Source: an uncultured Verrucomicrobiales bacterium
Lineage (GTDB): Bacteria > Verrucomicrobiota > Verrucomicrobiia > Limisphaerales > Palsa-1400
Assembly (NCBI GenBank): GCA_903927905.1
Contig: CAIYOY010000102.1
Location: 1 to 45,460, forward strand
Direction: 5' to 3'
DNA length: 45,460 bases
Under the pieces are notes generated by a model, which saw nothing but the letters and a program-made list of their open reading frames with translations, was not told where the DNA came from and did no database searches. Made by a program: the position numbers and the translations under genes. Of the stretch, positions 31,786 to 40,037 are shown one piece after another (position 1 is the first letter of the stretch; each line of letters starts with the position of its first letter).

Positions 31786-33101
31786 CACAAACACCTTCCC
31801 TCAGCTACCGGCTCTATCAGCGCGCCCTCCGCGTTTTGCCCGGCGGCGTCAGCCGCAACGCCGTGCTGCGCCGCCCGCATCCGTTCTATGCGGCCAAAGG
31901 CGAAGGTTGCCATGTCACGGATGTCGAAGGCGTGCGCCGAGTTGATTTCGCCAATAACATGGCCTCATTGATTCACGGTCACGCTCATCCCACCATCGTC
32001 GAAACGGTGACGAAACAACTTTCACGCGGCACGGCGTTTACCTTCGCCACCGAAGCGGAAGTGCTTTTTGCCGAACATCTGTGCGCTCGCTCACCCGGTT
32101 TTGAATCCATTCGGTTCGTCAATTCCGGCACCGAGGCGGTCCTGTGTTGTTTGAAGGCGGCCCGTGCCTTTACGGGCCGCCGAAAAATCGCCAAAGTCGA
32201 GGGCGCGTATCACGGCATTTACGACTACGCCGAGGTCAGCCAGACCGCGCAACCGTCGAACTGGGGCGAAGCCGCTCATCCGCACAGCGTTCCCGTGGCC
32301 CAAGGCACCCCGCCTTCCGTGCTCGAAGATGTCGTCGTCCTTCCCTTCAATGATGTCGCCGCCGCCATCGCCATTCTCGAAGAACATGCGGATGAATTGG
32401 CTTGCGTCCTGATCGACCCGCTGCCCCACCGTGTCGGACTCATTCCTGCGTCAAATGAATTCATCACCATGCTGCGCCGCTGGACTTCGGCCAATCGCGC
32501 CTTGCTGGTCTTTGACGAAGTCATCACCTTCCGCAGTGAGTTTGGCGGCGCGCAACAATGGCACGAGGCCCGGCCCGATCTCACGGCCCTCGGCAAAATC
32601 ATCGGGGGCGGTTTTCCCGTCGGCGCCATCACCGGCCGGGCCGAGGTCATGGATGTCTTTAATCCGCTCGCGGACAAAGTGTTGTTCCCGCACTCCGGCA
32701 CTTTCTCGGCCAATCCCATCACCATGACAGCGGGCTTGACCGCCATGGAACTGTTCGCCCGGGACGCAGTCAAACAACTCAACGATCTGGGAGAAAGGGC
32801 GCGACAACAGATCGCCGAAACCATTCATCAGGCCGGTGTCACCGCTTGCGTCACTGGTGCGGGTTCCATGTTTCGCATCCACTTCAAGTCCCGGCCCCCG
32901 GAGAATTATCGCGAAGCATACCTCGGCCCGCAGGAATCACGATGGCTGGGCGCGCTCCTGGACCATCTTTTCGCGCACGGCATCATGCTCATCGGCACCG
33001 GCGCCGGCACCCTTTCCACTCCGATGACCAGCCGTGAAATCGACCTCCTGTGCGACGGTTTGCTGGGCGGTTTTAGAAAAGTCAAAGAAATGCAGGGCTA
33101 A
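31782..33101 (+). CDS. Class III aminotransferase of the beta-amino-acid type (glutamate-1-semialdehyde-aminomutase-like)
   Basis: 439 residues. The PLP Lys is Lys272 (TALGKIIGGGFPVGA), the cofactor Asp is Asp245 (VFDEVITF), and the phosphate loop is NSGTEAVL. It looks like glutamate-1-semialdehyde aminomutase, but the N-terminal PGGVSR (Arg25) and NNMASLIHGHAHP blocks are the hallmarks of class III beta-amino-acid transaminases such as the beta-phenylalanine enzyme, where the PGGxSR Arg holds a carboxylate. It would turn a 3-amino acid into a 3-oxo acid. Its place between pcaJ (ATGA overlap, good GGAGA site) and pcaF fits that. A second haem-pathway GSA aminomutase cannot be fully excluded. 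Confidence 0.83.
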   Translation: MTQTPSLSYRLYQRALRVLPGGVSRNAVLRRPHPFYAAKGEGCHVTDVEGVRRVDFANNMASLIHGHAHPTIVETVTKQLSRGTAFTFATEAEVLFAEHLCARSPGFESIRFVNSGTEAVLCCLKAARAFTGRRKIAKVEGAYHGIYDYAEVSQTAQPSNWGEAAHPHSVPVAQGTPPSVLEDVVVLPFNDVAAAIAILEEHADELACVLIDPLPHRVGLIPASNEFITMLRRWTSANRALLVFDEVITFRSEFGGAQQWHEARPDLTALGKIIGGGFPVGAITGRAEVMDVFNPLADKVLFPHSGTFSANPITMTAGLTAMELFARDAVKQLNDLGERARQQIAETIHQAGVTACVTGAGSMFRIHFKSRPPENYREAYLGPQESRWLGALLDHLFAHGIMLIGTGAGTLSTPMTSREIDLLCDGLLGGFRKVKEMQG

Positions 33102-33139
33102 ATAGCGGCTTCGGAAATGGAGCCGGTTGGGAGCAACCG

Positions 33140-34345
33140 ATGAGAAACGTTTTTATTTGCGATGCCATTCGCACCCCCATCGGCCGTTATGGCGGCGCGT
33201 TGGCGGCGGTGCGGACGGACGATCTGGCGGCGCTCCCGCTCAAAGCTCTGATCGAACGCAGTCGTGCAGTTGACTGGGCCGCGCTGGACGACGTCATCCT
33301 AGGTTGCGCCAACCAGGCGGGCGAAGATAATCGCGACATCGCGCGCATGGCGGTGTTGCTTTCCGGCCTGCCCGAAACCGTTCCCGGCGTCACGGTCAAC
33401 CGGTTGTGCGGCTCCGGGTTGGACGCTCTCGGTTCCGCCGCTCGCGCCATCATGACTGGCGAAGCGGATTTGATCATCGCCGGCGGCGTGGAAAGCATGT
33501 CGCGCGCCCCGTTTGTCATGGCCAAGCCGGCCGAAGCTTTTTCGCGCCAACCGGAAATGTACGACACCACTCTCGGCTGGCGCTTTATCAACCCTCGCCT
33601 GCGCGACCTCTACGGCACCGATTCCATGCCGGAAACGGCGGAAAATCTCGCGGAAAAATTTGGCATCACCCGCGCAGACCAGGATCAATTTGCCTGCTGG
33701 AGCCAATCCAAAACCGCCGCCGCCCAGGCTGATGGCCGGCTCGATGAGGAAATTCTGAAAGTTTCCCTGCCCCAACCAAAAGGCGACCCGCTCATCTTCG
33801 CCCGCGACGAACATCCGCGCCTCTCGAAGCTTGAAAAACTCGCGCAACTCAAGCCCATCGTGCGCCCGCAGGGCACGGTCACGGCGGGCAACGCTTCCGG
33901 CATCAACGACGGCGCCGCCGCCTTGCTCTTGGCCTCAGAAGCCGCCGCCAACAAATACGGACTCACTCCTCGCGCCCGCATCGTTGGCACTGCCGCCGCC
34001 GGCGTGCCACCGCGATTGATGGGTATCGGTCCGGTGCCCGCCACCCAAAAACTTCTCGCCCGGCTTGGCTTGTCGCTGAGTCAAATGAATGTGATCGAGT
34101 TGAACGAAGCCTTCGCCGCGCAATCCCTGGCCTGCGCCCGGCAACTTGGGTTGGCCGACAACGATCCGCGCATCAACCCGCTCGGCGGCGCGATTGCCCT
34201 TGGTCATCCGTTGGGTATGAGCGGCGCGCGTCTCGCTGCCACCGCAACCTACCAGCTGCTTCGGACTCGGGAACGCTTTGCCCTCTGCACCATGTGTATT
34301 GGCGTTGGGCAGGGAATCGCCATGGTCATTGAGCGTTGCGCTTAG
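33140..34345 (+). CDS. pcaF: 3-oxoadipyl-CoA thiolase
   Basis: 401 residues, the exact size of PcaF. The nucleophilic Cys90 is in [12 protein letters not shown], the catalytic His in [12 protein letters not shown] and the second Cys in [10 protein letters not shown]. The start [15 protein letters not shown] and the [20 protein letters not shown] stretch are typical of PcaF rather than general acetyl-CoA acetyltransferases. It cleaves 3-oxoadipyl-CoA with CoA to succinyl-CoA and acetyl-CoA. A GGGAG site lies at a proper distance upstream. Its last four bases overlap the convergent TMEM175-like gene. As the last gene of the operon it gives the expected end products of the proposed amino acid route. 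Confidence 0.9.
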   Translation: MRNVFICDAIRTPIGRYGGALAAVRTDDLAALPLKALIERSRAVDWAALDDVILGCANQAGEDNRDIARMAVLLSGLPETVPGVTVNRLCGSGLDALGSAARAIMTGEADLIIAGGVESMSRAPFVMAKPAEAFSRQPEMYDTTLGWRFINPRLRDLYGTDSMPETAENLAEKFGITRADQDQFACWSQSKTAAAQADGRLDEEILKVSLPQPKGDPLIFARDEHPRLSKLEKLAQLKPIVRPQGTVTAGNASGINDGAAALLLASEAAANKYGLTPRARIVGTAAAGVPPRLMGIGPVPATQKLLARLGLSLSQMNVIELNEAFAAQSLACARQLGLADNDPRINPLGGAIALGHPLGMSGARLAATATYQLLRTRERFALCTMCIGVGQGIAMVIERCA

Positions 34346-34926
34346 TTTCCTTTTCCCTCCAACACCTTTTCAATCCGCCGATCCGGCACCAGCCACATCA
34401 GCGCCACCACGAAATATAACCCGCTCGCGATCCACGGACTGACAAAGGCCAGCGACATCGCCACCAGATAAATCACCGGCGAAATCTTCCCCTTCCAATC
34501 ACCACCCACCGCCGCCGCCAGCAACGACCCCGGGCCTTGTTCGCTGATGATCGCCCGTTGCAAAATATAGTAGGACCCCGCCGCCATAAACAGCACTGCG
34601 CCATAAATCGCCGTCGGCAACGGGGCCAGATGATTCTCCCCCGCCCAAGCGGTCGTAAAAGGAAACAGCGACAACCAGAACAACAGATGCAAATTCGCCC
34701 AAAGAATCCCGCCGGTCACTTTTTTCGTGGATTGAAACAGGTGATGATGATTGTTCCAATAAATCCCCACATACAGAAAACTCAGCACGTAGCTCAAGAA
34801 AACCGGCAGCACCGGTTGCAGGGCGGCGCAGTCCGTGCCGCGCGGCACCTTCCATTCCAGCACCATGATGGTGATGATGATCGCGATCACCCCGTCGCTG
34901 AATGCTTCCAACCGGTTCTTTTCCAT
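34342..34926 (-). CDS. TMEM175-like (DUF1211) membrane potassium channel protein
   Basis: 194 residues with five or six hydrophobic helices. It opens with RLEAFSDGVIAIIITIMVLE, the FSDG first-helix signature of the bacterial TMEM175 family, whose members form tetrameric K+ leak channels. The YWNNHHHLF segment is also characteristic. It is convergent with pcaF (four-base overlap of stops) and divergent from the sugar-binding protein gene. No functional link to either is evident. Confidence 0.85.
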   Translation of the reverse strand: MEKNRLEAFSDGVIAIIITIMVLEWKVPRGTDCAALQPVLPVFLSYVLSFLYVGIYWNNHHHLFQSTKKVTGGILWANLHLLFWLSLFPFTTAWAGENHLAPLPTAIYGAVLFMAAGSYYILQRAIISEQGPGSLLAAAVGGDWKGKISPVIYLVAMSLAFVSPWIASGLYFVVALMWLVPDRRIEKVLEGKGN

Positions 34927-35015
34927 GGGGTAAAAATATCCAAATCCTTTTCAGAAGCGATTCGATTTTAAATTTTAATCTTTTATCCGTCCCCCATCTC
35001 CGTATCCTCACCTCC

Positions 35016-35999
35016 ATGAACACCTTTCGTCGCATCGTCACCGGTGCTTTGCTTTGCGCCAGCCTTTCTGCGCTGGCCGCTGATACTCATTACACCATCG
35101 CCGTCATCCCCAAGGGCACCACCCACGAATTTTGGAAATCCATCCACGCCGGTGCCATCAAAGCCCAACAGGAACTCGAAACCAAAGGTTTCAAGATTGA
35201 TCTCATCTGGAAAGGTCCGCTTCGCGAAGATGACCGCGATCAGCAGATCCAAGTCGTGGAAAATTTCATTTCCCGCCACGTTAACGGCATCGTCCTCGCA
35301 CCGCTTGATTCGCAAGCGCTCGTCCGGCCCGTCGCCAGCGCCGCCGCGGCCAAGGTGCCGGTGGTGATCATTGATTCCGGTCTTAAGTCCGATAAATACG
35401 AAAGTTTCGTCGCCACCGACAACTTCAAAGGCGGCGTCCTGGCCGGCGAAGAAATGGGCCGTTTGCTTGACGGCAAAGGCAACGTCATCCTGCTCCGTTA
35501 TGCCGTCGGCTCCAACAGCACGGAAGAACGCGAAGCTGGTTTCCTTGAAGCCCTTAAAAAATTTCCCGGCATCAAAATCCTTTCCTCCGATCAACATGCC
35601 GGCGCCACCCGCGAACTTGCCTATCAAGCCTCGCAAAATCTCCTCAACCGTTTCGGTCGCGAAGTCAACGGCATCTTCGTCCCGTGCGAACCCCCGACCA
35701 TCGCCATGGCCAAAGCCTTGCGCGACATCGGCAAGGCGGGCGGCAAAGTCAAACTCATCGGCTTCGATTCCGGCACCCAATCCGTGACTGATCTGAAGAA
35801 CGGCGATGTCCAGGCGCTCGTCGTGCAAAGTCCGGTGAAGATGGGGTATCTCGGAGTGATGACCGTGGTGGATGTTTTGCAAGGGAAGACGGTTTCGAAA
35901 CGCATAGACACCGGTGTGGTTCTGGTCACTCCCGAAAACATGGCCCAACCCGACATGCAAGACCTCCTCCACCCGCCGTTGGAAAAATATTTGAAATAA
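35016..35999 (+). CDS. Sugar ABC transporter substrate-binding protein (RbsB-like)
   Basis: 327 residues starting at the ATG at 35016, which begins a proper signal peptide (MNTFRRIVTGALLCASLSALA). An upstream in-frame ATG at 34902 would bury that signal. It is a periplasmic-binding fold of the ribose/galactose cluster: IAVIPKGTTHEFWKSIHAGA, GIVLAPLDSQALVRPV, VPVVIIDSGL, VATDNFKGG and LIGFDSGTQSVTDLKNG. It captures a sugar or similar small molecule. The RbsC-type permease follows after a 186-bp gap filled by a nested palindrome. No ATPase gene is nearby. Confidence 0.88.
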   Translation: MNTFRRIVTGALLCASLSALAADTHYTIAVIPKGTTHEFWKSIHAGAIKAQQELETKGFKIDLIWKGPLREDDRDQQIQVVENFISRHVNGIVLAPLDSQALVRPVASAAAAKVPVVIIDSGLKSDKYESFVATDNFKGGVLAGEEMGRLLDGKGNVILLRYAVGSNSTEEREAGFLEALKKFPGIKILSSDQHAGATRELAYQASQNLLNRFGREVNGIFVPCEPPTIAMAKALRDIGKAGGKVKLIGFDSGTQSVTDLKNGDVQALVVQSPVKMGYLGVMTVVDVLQGKTVSKRIDTGVVLVTPENMAQPDMQDLLHPPLEKYLK

Positions 36000-36002
36000 T
36001 TG

Positions 36003-36173
36003 AAACCACAGATGGACACAGATAGACACAGATTTTTCCAATTGGGCCAAGGTAGGGCGCGTCACTCCGTGCGCGCCGGGGCTGATATTGCAACCAAACC
36101 TGGCGCGCTGGGACAGACGCGCCCTACCATCGCTTTCCCCCATCTGTGTCCATCTATGTCCATCTGTGGTTTT
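36003..36173. repeat. Composite nested palindrome between binding-protein and permease genes
   Basis: Outer arms 36003-36033 and 36142-36173 are imperfect inverted copies built of ACAGATGGACAC-type units (three mismatches). Inner arms 36051-36063 and 36116-36128 (GGTAGGGCGCGTC and its complement) are perfect. The layout, two inverted pairs nested with about 50 bases between the inner arms, copies that of 1413-1564 though the sequence is unrelated. The CACAGATGGACACAGAT motif is a common dispersed repeat in several bacterial phyla. Here it could attenuate expression of the permease relative to the binding protein. Confidence 0.8.
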
Positions 36174-36185
36174 CCTACTTAAAAA

Positions 36186-37133
36186 ATGCGCCGCCTGATC
36201 AACATCCTCGGCCCGCTTCTCGGCCTTATCTTCGTCATCGGCCTGTTCTCGCTTAGTTCCGAAGTCCGTCCCTATTTCCTTTCGGGCGGCAATTTCAAAA
36301 TCATCCTCACCCAATCCGTCATCGTCTCCATCGCCGCCCTCGGCATGACCATGATCATCATCAGCGGCGGGATTGATCTCAGCGTCGGCGCAACCATTGC
36401 CCTCACCAGCGTCATCGGCGCGATTTTGCTCAATCACAATTTCTCTCCGATTACCGCCATCCTGCTCACCATGCTCGCGGGCGGACTGGTTGGATTGATC
36501 AATGGCGCGGTCATTTCCGGTTTCAAAATGATGCCCTTCATCGTCACCCTTGGCACCATGGGCATCGCGCGCGGGGCGGCCCTGTGGATTTCCGGCAGCC
36601 AGACCGTCAACATGCCTGAAACCTGGGTCAACAAAATCATGGAACAACAGAACCCCGACCACTTCTTCCCGTTGCCCCTCGGCGTTTGGTTGACACTGAT
36701 GTTGGCCGGCACCGTCGCCGTCCTCATGCGCGAAACCGCTTTTGGCCGTTACATCTTCGCCATGGGCGGCAATGAACTCGCCACCCGCCTCTCCGGCGTC
36801 CGCGTCGGACTTCACAAAATTTTCATCTACGCCCTCGCCGGCCTCCTCTTTGGTTTGGCTGGCATGATGCAACTCTCCCGCCTCACCCAGGGCGACCCCA
36901 GCGGCGCGAACGGTTTAGAACTCGACATCATCGCCGCCGTCGTCATCGGCGGCGCGAGTTTGAATGGCGGCGTGGGCAGCATTCCCGGGGCATTGATCGG
37001 CGCGCTCATCATGGCCGTCCTGCGCAACGGCACCAGCCAGATGGGCTGGCCGACCTACGTCCAGCAAATCATCATCGGCCTCGTCATCATCATGGCCGTG
37101 GGATTGGATAAGTTGCGGCAAAAGACGAGATAG
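36186..37133 (+). CDS. Sugar ABC transporter permease (RbsC-like)
   Basis: 315 residues with eight to ten membrane helices. The [17 protein letters not shown] segment is the family signature of ribose/galactose-type permeases (BPD_transp_2), and [19 protein letters not shown] and [19 protein letters not shown] are also diagnostic. The second block contacts the ATPase. It imports the ligand bound by the preceding protein. The missing ATP-binding subunit (RbsA-like) must be supplied from elsewhere or has been lost. Confidence 0.9.
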   Translation: MRRLINILGPLLGLIFVIGLFSLSSEVRPYFLSGGNFKIILTQSVIVSIAALGMTMIIISGGIDLSVGATIALTSVIGAILLNHNFSPITAILLTMLAGGLVGLINGAVISGFKMMPFIVTLGTMGIARGAALWISGSQTVNMPETWVNKIMEQQNPDHFFPLPLGVWLTLMLAGTVAVLMRETAFGRYIFAMGGNELATRLSGVRVGLHKIFIYALAGLLFGLAGMMQLSRLTQGDPSGANGLELDIIAAVVIGGASLNGGVGSIPGALIGALIMAVLRNGTSQMGWPTYVQQIIIGLVIIMAVGLDKLRQKTR

Positions 37134-37621
37134 AGTCCCGTTCGTTGGCCCGCCCCTGGATTGGTCAATGGGAACTGATTCCGGCATAAGTTTCGTGACT
37201 CCGGTAAATTTTCGCGTGGTGGGCTACCTTGGCTAAAACGGTGGGACGGGTTCAACTTCAAAAAACATCAATGTTTACGCGGGTCCTGACGGGTTGACGG
37301 CTTTTTTACCTCCTAAGTGTATATAACCGCCATCTTCACTCATTAAGCCCGGCTCGACAATTCATCCCGCCCCTGCCATTTTTAACCGGTTACGAATGTC
37401 ATTTGCGCTCGTAAATCGTAAATCTATATCGGTTGCCAAAAGTATATTCAGGTTGGGAGCGGCTTAAAGAAGGAGGATGAAACCCCTTCAGGGTTTAAAG
37501 CCTTTGGGTCTCAGTAACCCAGGGTAGCTCCTGCATCGCAACCTTGGGCTGAATTATGAAACCCCGTTGGGGTTTTCGGAAATGGTTTTTGGTAATCGTT
37601 ATAATATCGTAAATCGAACCT
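37134..37621. other. 488-bp gene-free region before the NtrC-type regulator
   Basis: No supportable ORF. The right third holds the hairpin repeat at 37480-37576. Around 37294-37323 there is TTGACG, 18 bases, TGTATA, a possible sigma70 promoter about 300 bp ahead of the regulator gene (weak). Short direct copies of CGTAAATC occur near 37413-37427 and again near 37607. Otherwise I see nothing. Confidence 0.5.
37480..37576. repeat. Dispersed three-hairpin repeat (AAACCCC...GGGGTTT type)
   Basis: Three short hairpins in a row: AAACCCC/GGGTTT (37480-37496), CCCAGGG/CCTTGGG (37518-37524 with 37542-37548) and AAACCCC/GGGGTTTT (37559-37576). The first and third are near copies of each other, so the unit is also a direct repeat. 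The block resembles short intergenic repeats seen many times in verrucomicrobial and planctomycetal genomes (recalled, not searched). It ends about 45 bp before the regulator start and would be part of its leader. Confidence 0.7.
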
Positions 37622-39058
37622 ATGGATAAACTGCTGCTCATTGATGATGAGGCGGATGTGCAATATTCCTTCCGCCGCATTTTCGACCAGCCCGACATTG
37701 AATTGACCACGGCCAACAGTGGCGAGGAAGGCCTCAAGCTGTTGCCGAAGGTGAAACCTGACCTCGTCATCATGGATGTGCGCATGGGTGGGATGAACGG
37801 GTTGGAAGCGCTGCGCCGTTTGCGGCAGCTCAATGCCAAACAAATGGTCATCATGATGACGGCCTACGGCACGACGCAAACCGCGATCGAAGCGATGAAG
37901 CTCGGCGCCTACGATTATTTGCTCAAGCCGTTCGATGTGCCGCGGCTCAAGCAGTTGGTCCTCGATGCGCTCAAGGCGGCGCGGGACATGAAGCAGGTCG
38001 TTTCCTACGAGCCGCTGTTGGAATCGGAAGATTATGATTTGGGCGTCGTCGGGCGCAGTGTGCCGATGCAAAATGTTTTCAAGGTCATCGGCCAATTGGC
38101 CGGAAGCGATGCCACGGCGCTGATCACCGGCGAAAGCGGCACCGGCAAGGAACTGGTGGCCCGCGCCATTTATCATCACAGCAAACGGAGCGATCAGCCC
38201 TTTCTGGCGATCAATTGCGCGGCCATTCCAGAAAATCTTTTGGAGAGCGAATTGTTCGGGCATGAGAAGGGTTCTTTCACCGGCGCGGCGGCGCAACGCA
38301 TCGGCAAGTTTGAGCAATGCGATCGCGGGACAATTTTTCTGGATGAGATCGGCGACATGTCGCTGGCCACGCAGGCGAAAATCCTGCGCGTGTTGCAATC
38401 GGGAACCTTCGAGCGTGTCGGCGGCAATCAGCCGGTGAAAGTGGATGTGCGGGTGATCGCGGCGACGCACAAGCCCTTGGAACAAGCGGTGACGGACAAG
38501 CAGTTCCGCGAAGATCTGTTTTATCGCCTAAACGTCGTGCGGATCAAAGTCCCGACCTTGCGCGACCGGCCGGACGATATTCCGTTGTTGATCAATTATT
38601 TTCTAAAAAAATTCGCGCAGACCCAGGGGCGTCCGCCGAAATCCATTTCACCGGCGGCGGTGGAAATGCTGGTGCGGTTTTACTGGCCGGGGAATGTGCG
38701 GGAATTGGAGAATGTGATTCAGCGGGCCATCGTCATGGCCAAGGGCGATGTCATTCTCCCCGGCAATATTCAATTGGAAGGAGGCTCGGCCGCACCCAAG
38801 GAAACAGGCGTCGCTTCGGCTGCGGGTCCTGCGCCGGCTTCGGATTTGGAAACGATCGGGCGGACTTTGTTCCAATGGGCGCGCGGCCAGAGCAAACTAA
38901 AAGTCCTGCCGGCGATCGAGCGGGAATTGATCATTCAAGCATTGGTGGAAACCAACGGCAACCAGGTGCAATCCGCCAAGATTCTTGGCATCACCCGCGC
39001 CACCTTGCGCAAACGCATCGAGAAATTTAAGATCACGCAGCAATTGGCGATCAAATAA
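37622..39058 (+). CDS. NtrC-family sigma54-dependent response regulator
   Basis: 478 residues in three domains. The receiver (1-120) has the acidic pair Asp8/Asp9, phospho-acceptor Asp52 (VIMDVRMGG) and Lys102 in LLKPFD. The AAA+ sigma54-interaction domain (about 142-375) has Walker A GESGTGKE (170-177), the GSFTGA loop (217-222, a Ser variant of GAFTGA) and Walker B FLDEIGD (239-245). The C-terminal Fis-type helix-turn-helix is NQVQSAKILGITRATLRKRI. It activates sigma54 promoters in response to a histidine kinase, but no kinase gene is in the window, so signal and targets are unknown. Confidence 0.93.
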   Translation: MDKLLLIDDEADVQYSFRRIFDQPDIELTTANSGEEGLKLLPKVKPDLVIMDVRMGGMNGLEALRRLRQLNAKQMVIMMTAYGTTQTAIEAMKLGAYDYLLKPFDVPRLKQLVLDALKAARDMKQVVSYEPLLESEDYDLGVVGRSVPMQNVFKVIGQLAGSDATALITGESGTGKELVARAIYHHSKRSDQPFLAINCAAIPENLLESELFGHEKGSFTGAAAQRIGKFEQCDRGTIFLDEIGDMSLATQAKILRVLQSGTFERVGGNQPVKVDVRVIAATHKPLEQAVTDKQFREDLFYRLNVVRIKVPTLRDRPDDIPLLINYFLKKFAQTQGRPPKSISPAAVEMLVRFYWPGNVRELENVIQRAIVMAKGDVILPGNIQLEGGSAAPKETGVASAAGPAPASDLETIGRTLFQWARGQSKLKVLPAIERELIIQALVETNGNQVQSAKILGITRATLRKRIEKFKITQQLAIK

Positions 39059-39071
39059 CGCCGATATTTTC

Positions 39072-39176
39072 ATGAGCCATCCGCCGGAAATCCGCCGCCA
39101 TTTCGCCAGTGATAATTACGCCGGGATTTGCCCGGAAGCCTGGGCGGTGCGGGCGGTGAATCATCGTAAGCTTTAG
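39072..39176 (+). pseudogene. Remnant of threonine aldolase / beta-eliminating lyase N-terminus
   Basis: A 34-codon ORF, ATG to TAG, encoding RRHFASDNYAGICPEAW and a few more residues. FASDNYAG(I/V)CPE is the usual N-terminus of PLP-dependent low-specificity threonine aldolases (about 340 residues). Here the frame ends 17 codons later and the next gene starts 13 bp downstream, so nearly the whole enzyme is missing. A deletion that removed the rest explains this best. Chance similarity of a short peptide remains possible. Confidence 0.55.
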
Positions 39177-39188
39177 CTTTGCGCGGCT

Positions 39189-40037
39189 ATGAACGAAGAG
39201 ACCTCATCTCCATCACCAACGCCGCCTGTTCCACCAGTGACGCCGGTCAAGCGGTTCGCCTGGCAACCGTTCACTTTTGGCGGTGTGGCGGCTTTTGCCG
39301 GAGAGAAATTGGGTAGATTATTTTTGGCGCAAATAGTAATGGCCGCCATTATCGCTGCGAGTGTTGTTTGGGTTTTGGGGCACGATTATGCGCCGATCGT
39401 CAGCAAAGCCGTACAAAAGCTTACAGAAGAGGCGGTGTTCAAGGATGGCGAAATCCAGGGCGTTCCCGACCGCATTGTTTCCGAATCAAAATTTTTATCC
39501 ATCGCCATTGAGACCGAAGATGAAGGGCCGATTGATCAAAGCGCTGATCTCCAGATTGAATTTCGGAAAAATATTTTTCGCGTTTGTTCGCTGTTTAGCT
39601 CGGCTGCGGGCTGCCTGGAGTTTGATTATCCGAAAGATCGTTCGTTGAATCTGAACCGCTCAAAGGCCGAGCCGTGGTGGGGCGCGTGGCAACCGGTGAT
39701 TTTGGCCGGAGCAGGCGTTGTAACCATGTTGTTGATTGGGTTAAGCTGGGTATTGCTGGCCGTGCTTTATTGTCCGATGGCGCGATTGATGGCCTGGTTC
39801 CTGGATCGCAACCTGAATTGGAGCGGTGCCTGGAAATTGTCTGCTGCTGCTTTATTGCCCGGCGCGGCGTTAATGGTTCCGGCCATCTTGCTTTATGGCT
39901 TGCGCGCGATTGATCCGATCGGGTTTTTATTTTTTTATGCCGTCCATTTTGTCACGGGCTGGGTTTACTTGATCGGCGCTCCGTTCTTCGCGCCGCGGGT
40001 GACGGGAGAAAAGCCAAAGGATAATCCGTTCGGTTAA
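39189..40037 (+). CDS. Membrane protein of unknown function
   Basis: 282 residues, not recognised. A Pro-rich N-terminus precedes one hydrophobic helix (about 45-65), then a polar domain (about 70-150, with several Asp and Glu and a pair of Cys), then about four helices (roughly 163-185, 188-205, 218-240, 245-268). The polar domain probably faces the periplasm. The stop overlaps the convergent DUF1501 gene by four bases. It follows the aldolase remnant, so its original neighbours may have been deleted. Confidence 0.65.
   Translation: MNEETSSPSPTPPVPPVTPVKRFAWQPFTFGGVAAFAGEKLGRLFLAQIVMAAIIAASVVWVLGHDYAPIVSKAVQKLTEEAVFKDGEIQGVPDRIVSESKFLSIAIETEDEGPIDQSADLQIEFRKNIFRVCSLFSSAAGCLEFDYPKDRSLNLNRSKAEPWWGAWQPVILAGAGVVTMLLIGLSWVLLAVLYCPMARLMAWFLDRNLNWSGAWKLSAAALLPGAALMVPAILLYGLRAIDPIGFLFFYAVHFVTGWVYLIGAPFFAPRVTGEKPKDNPFG

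Noticed and set aside
28740-34345. Classical lysine fermentation operon
   Set aside because: Lysine 5,6-aminomutase, the dehydrogenase kdd, cleavage enzyme kce and ammonia-lyase kal are absent, and the transferase and thiolase match PcaIJF.
34983-36872. 629-codon minus-strand ORF antisense to the RbsB/RbsC genes
   Set aside because: Composition (many His, Asp, Gly, Glu) is that of a complementary frame, and it runs through a palindromic repeat. The plus-strand genes have clear family motifs.
37480-37576. CRISPR array
   Set aside because: Two similar hairpins with a different one between them, no regular spacers, and no cas genes in the window.
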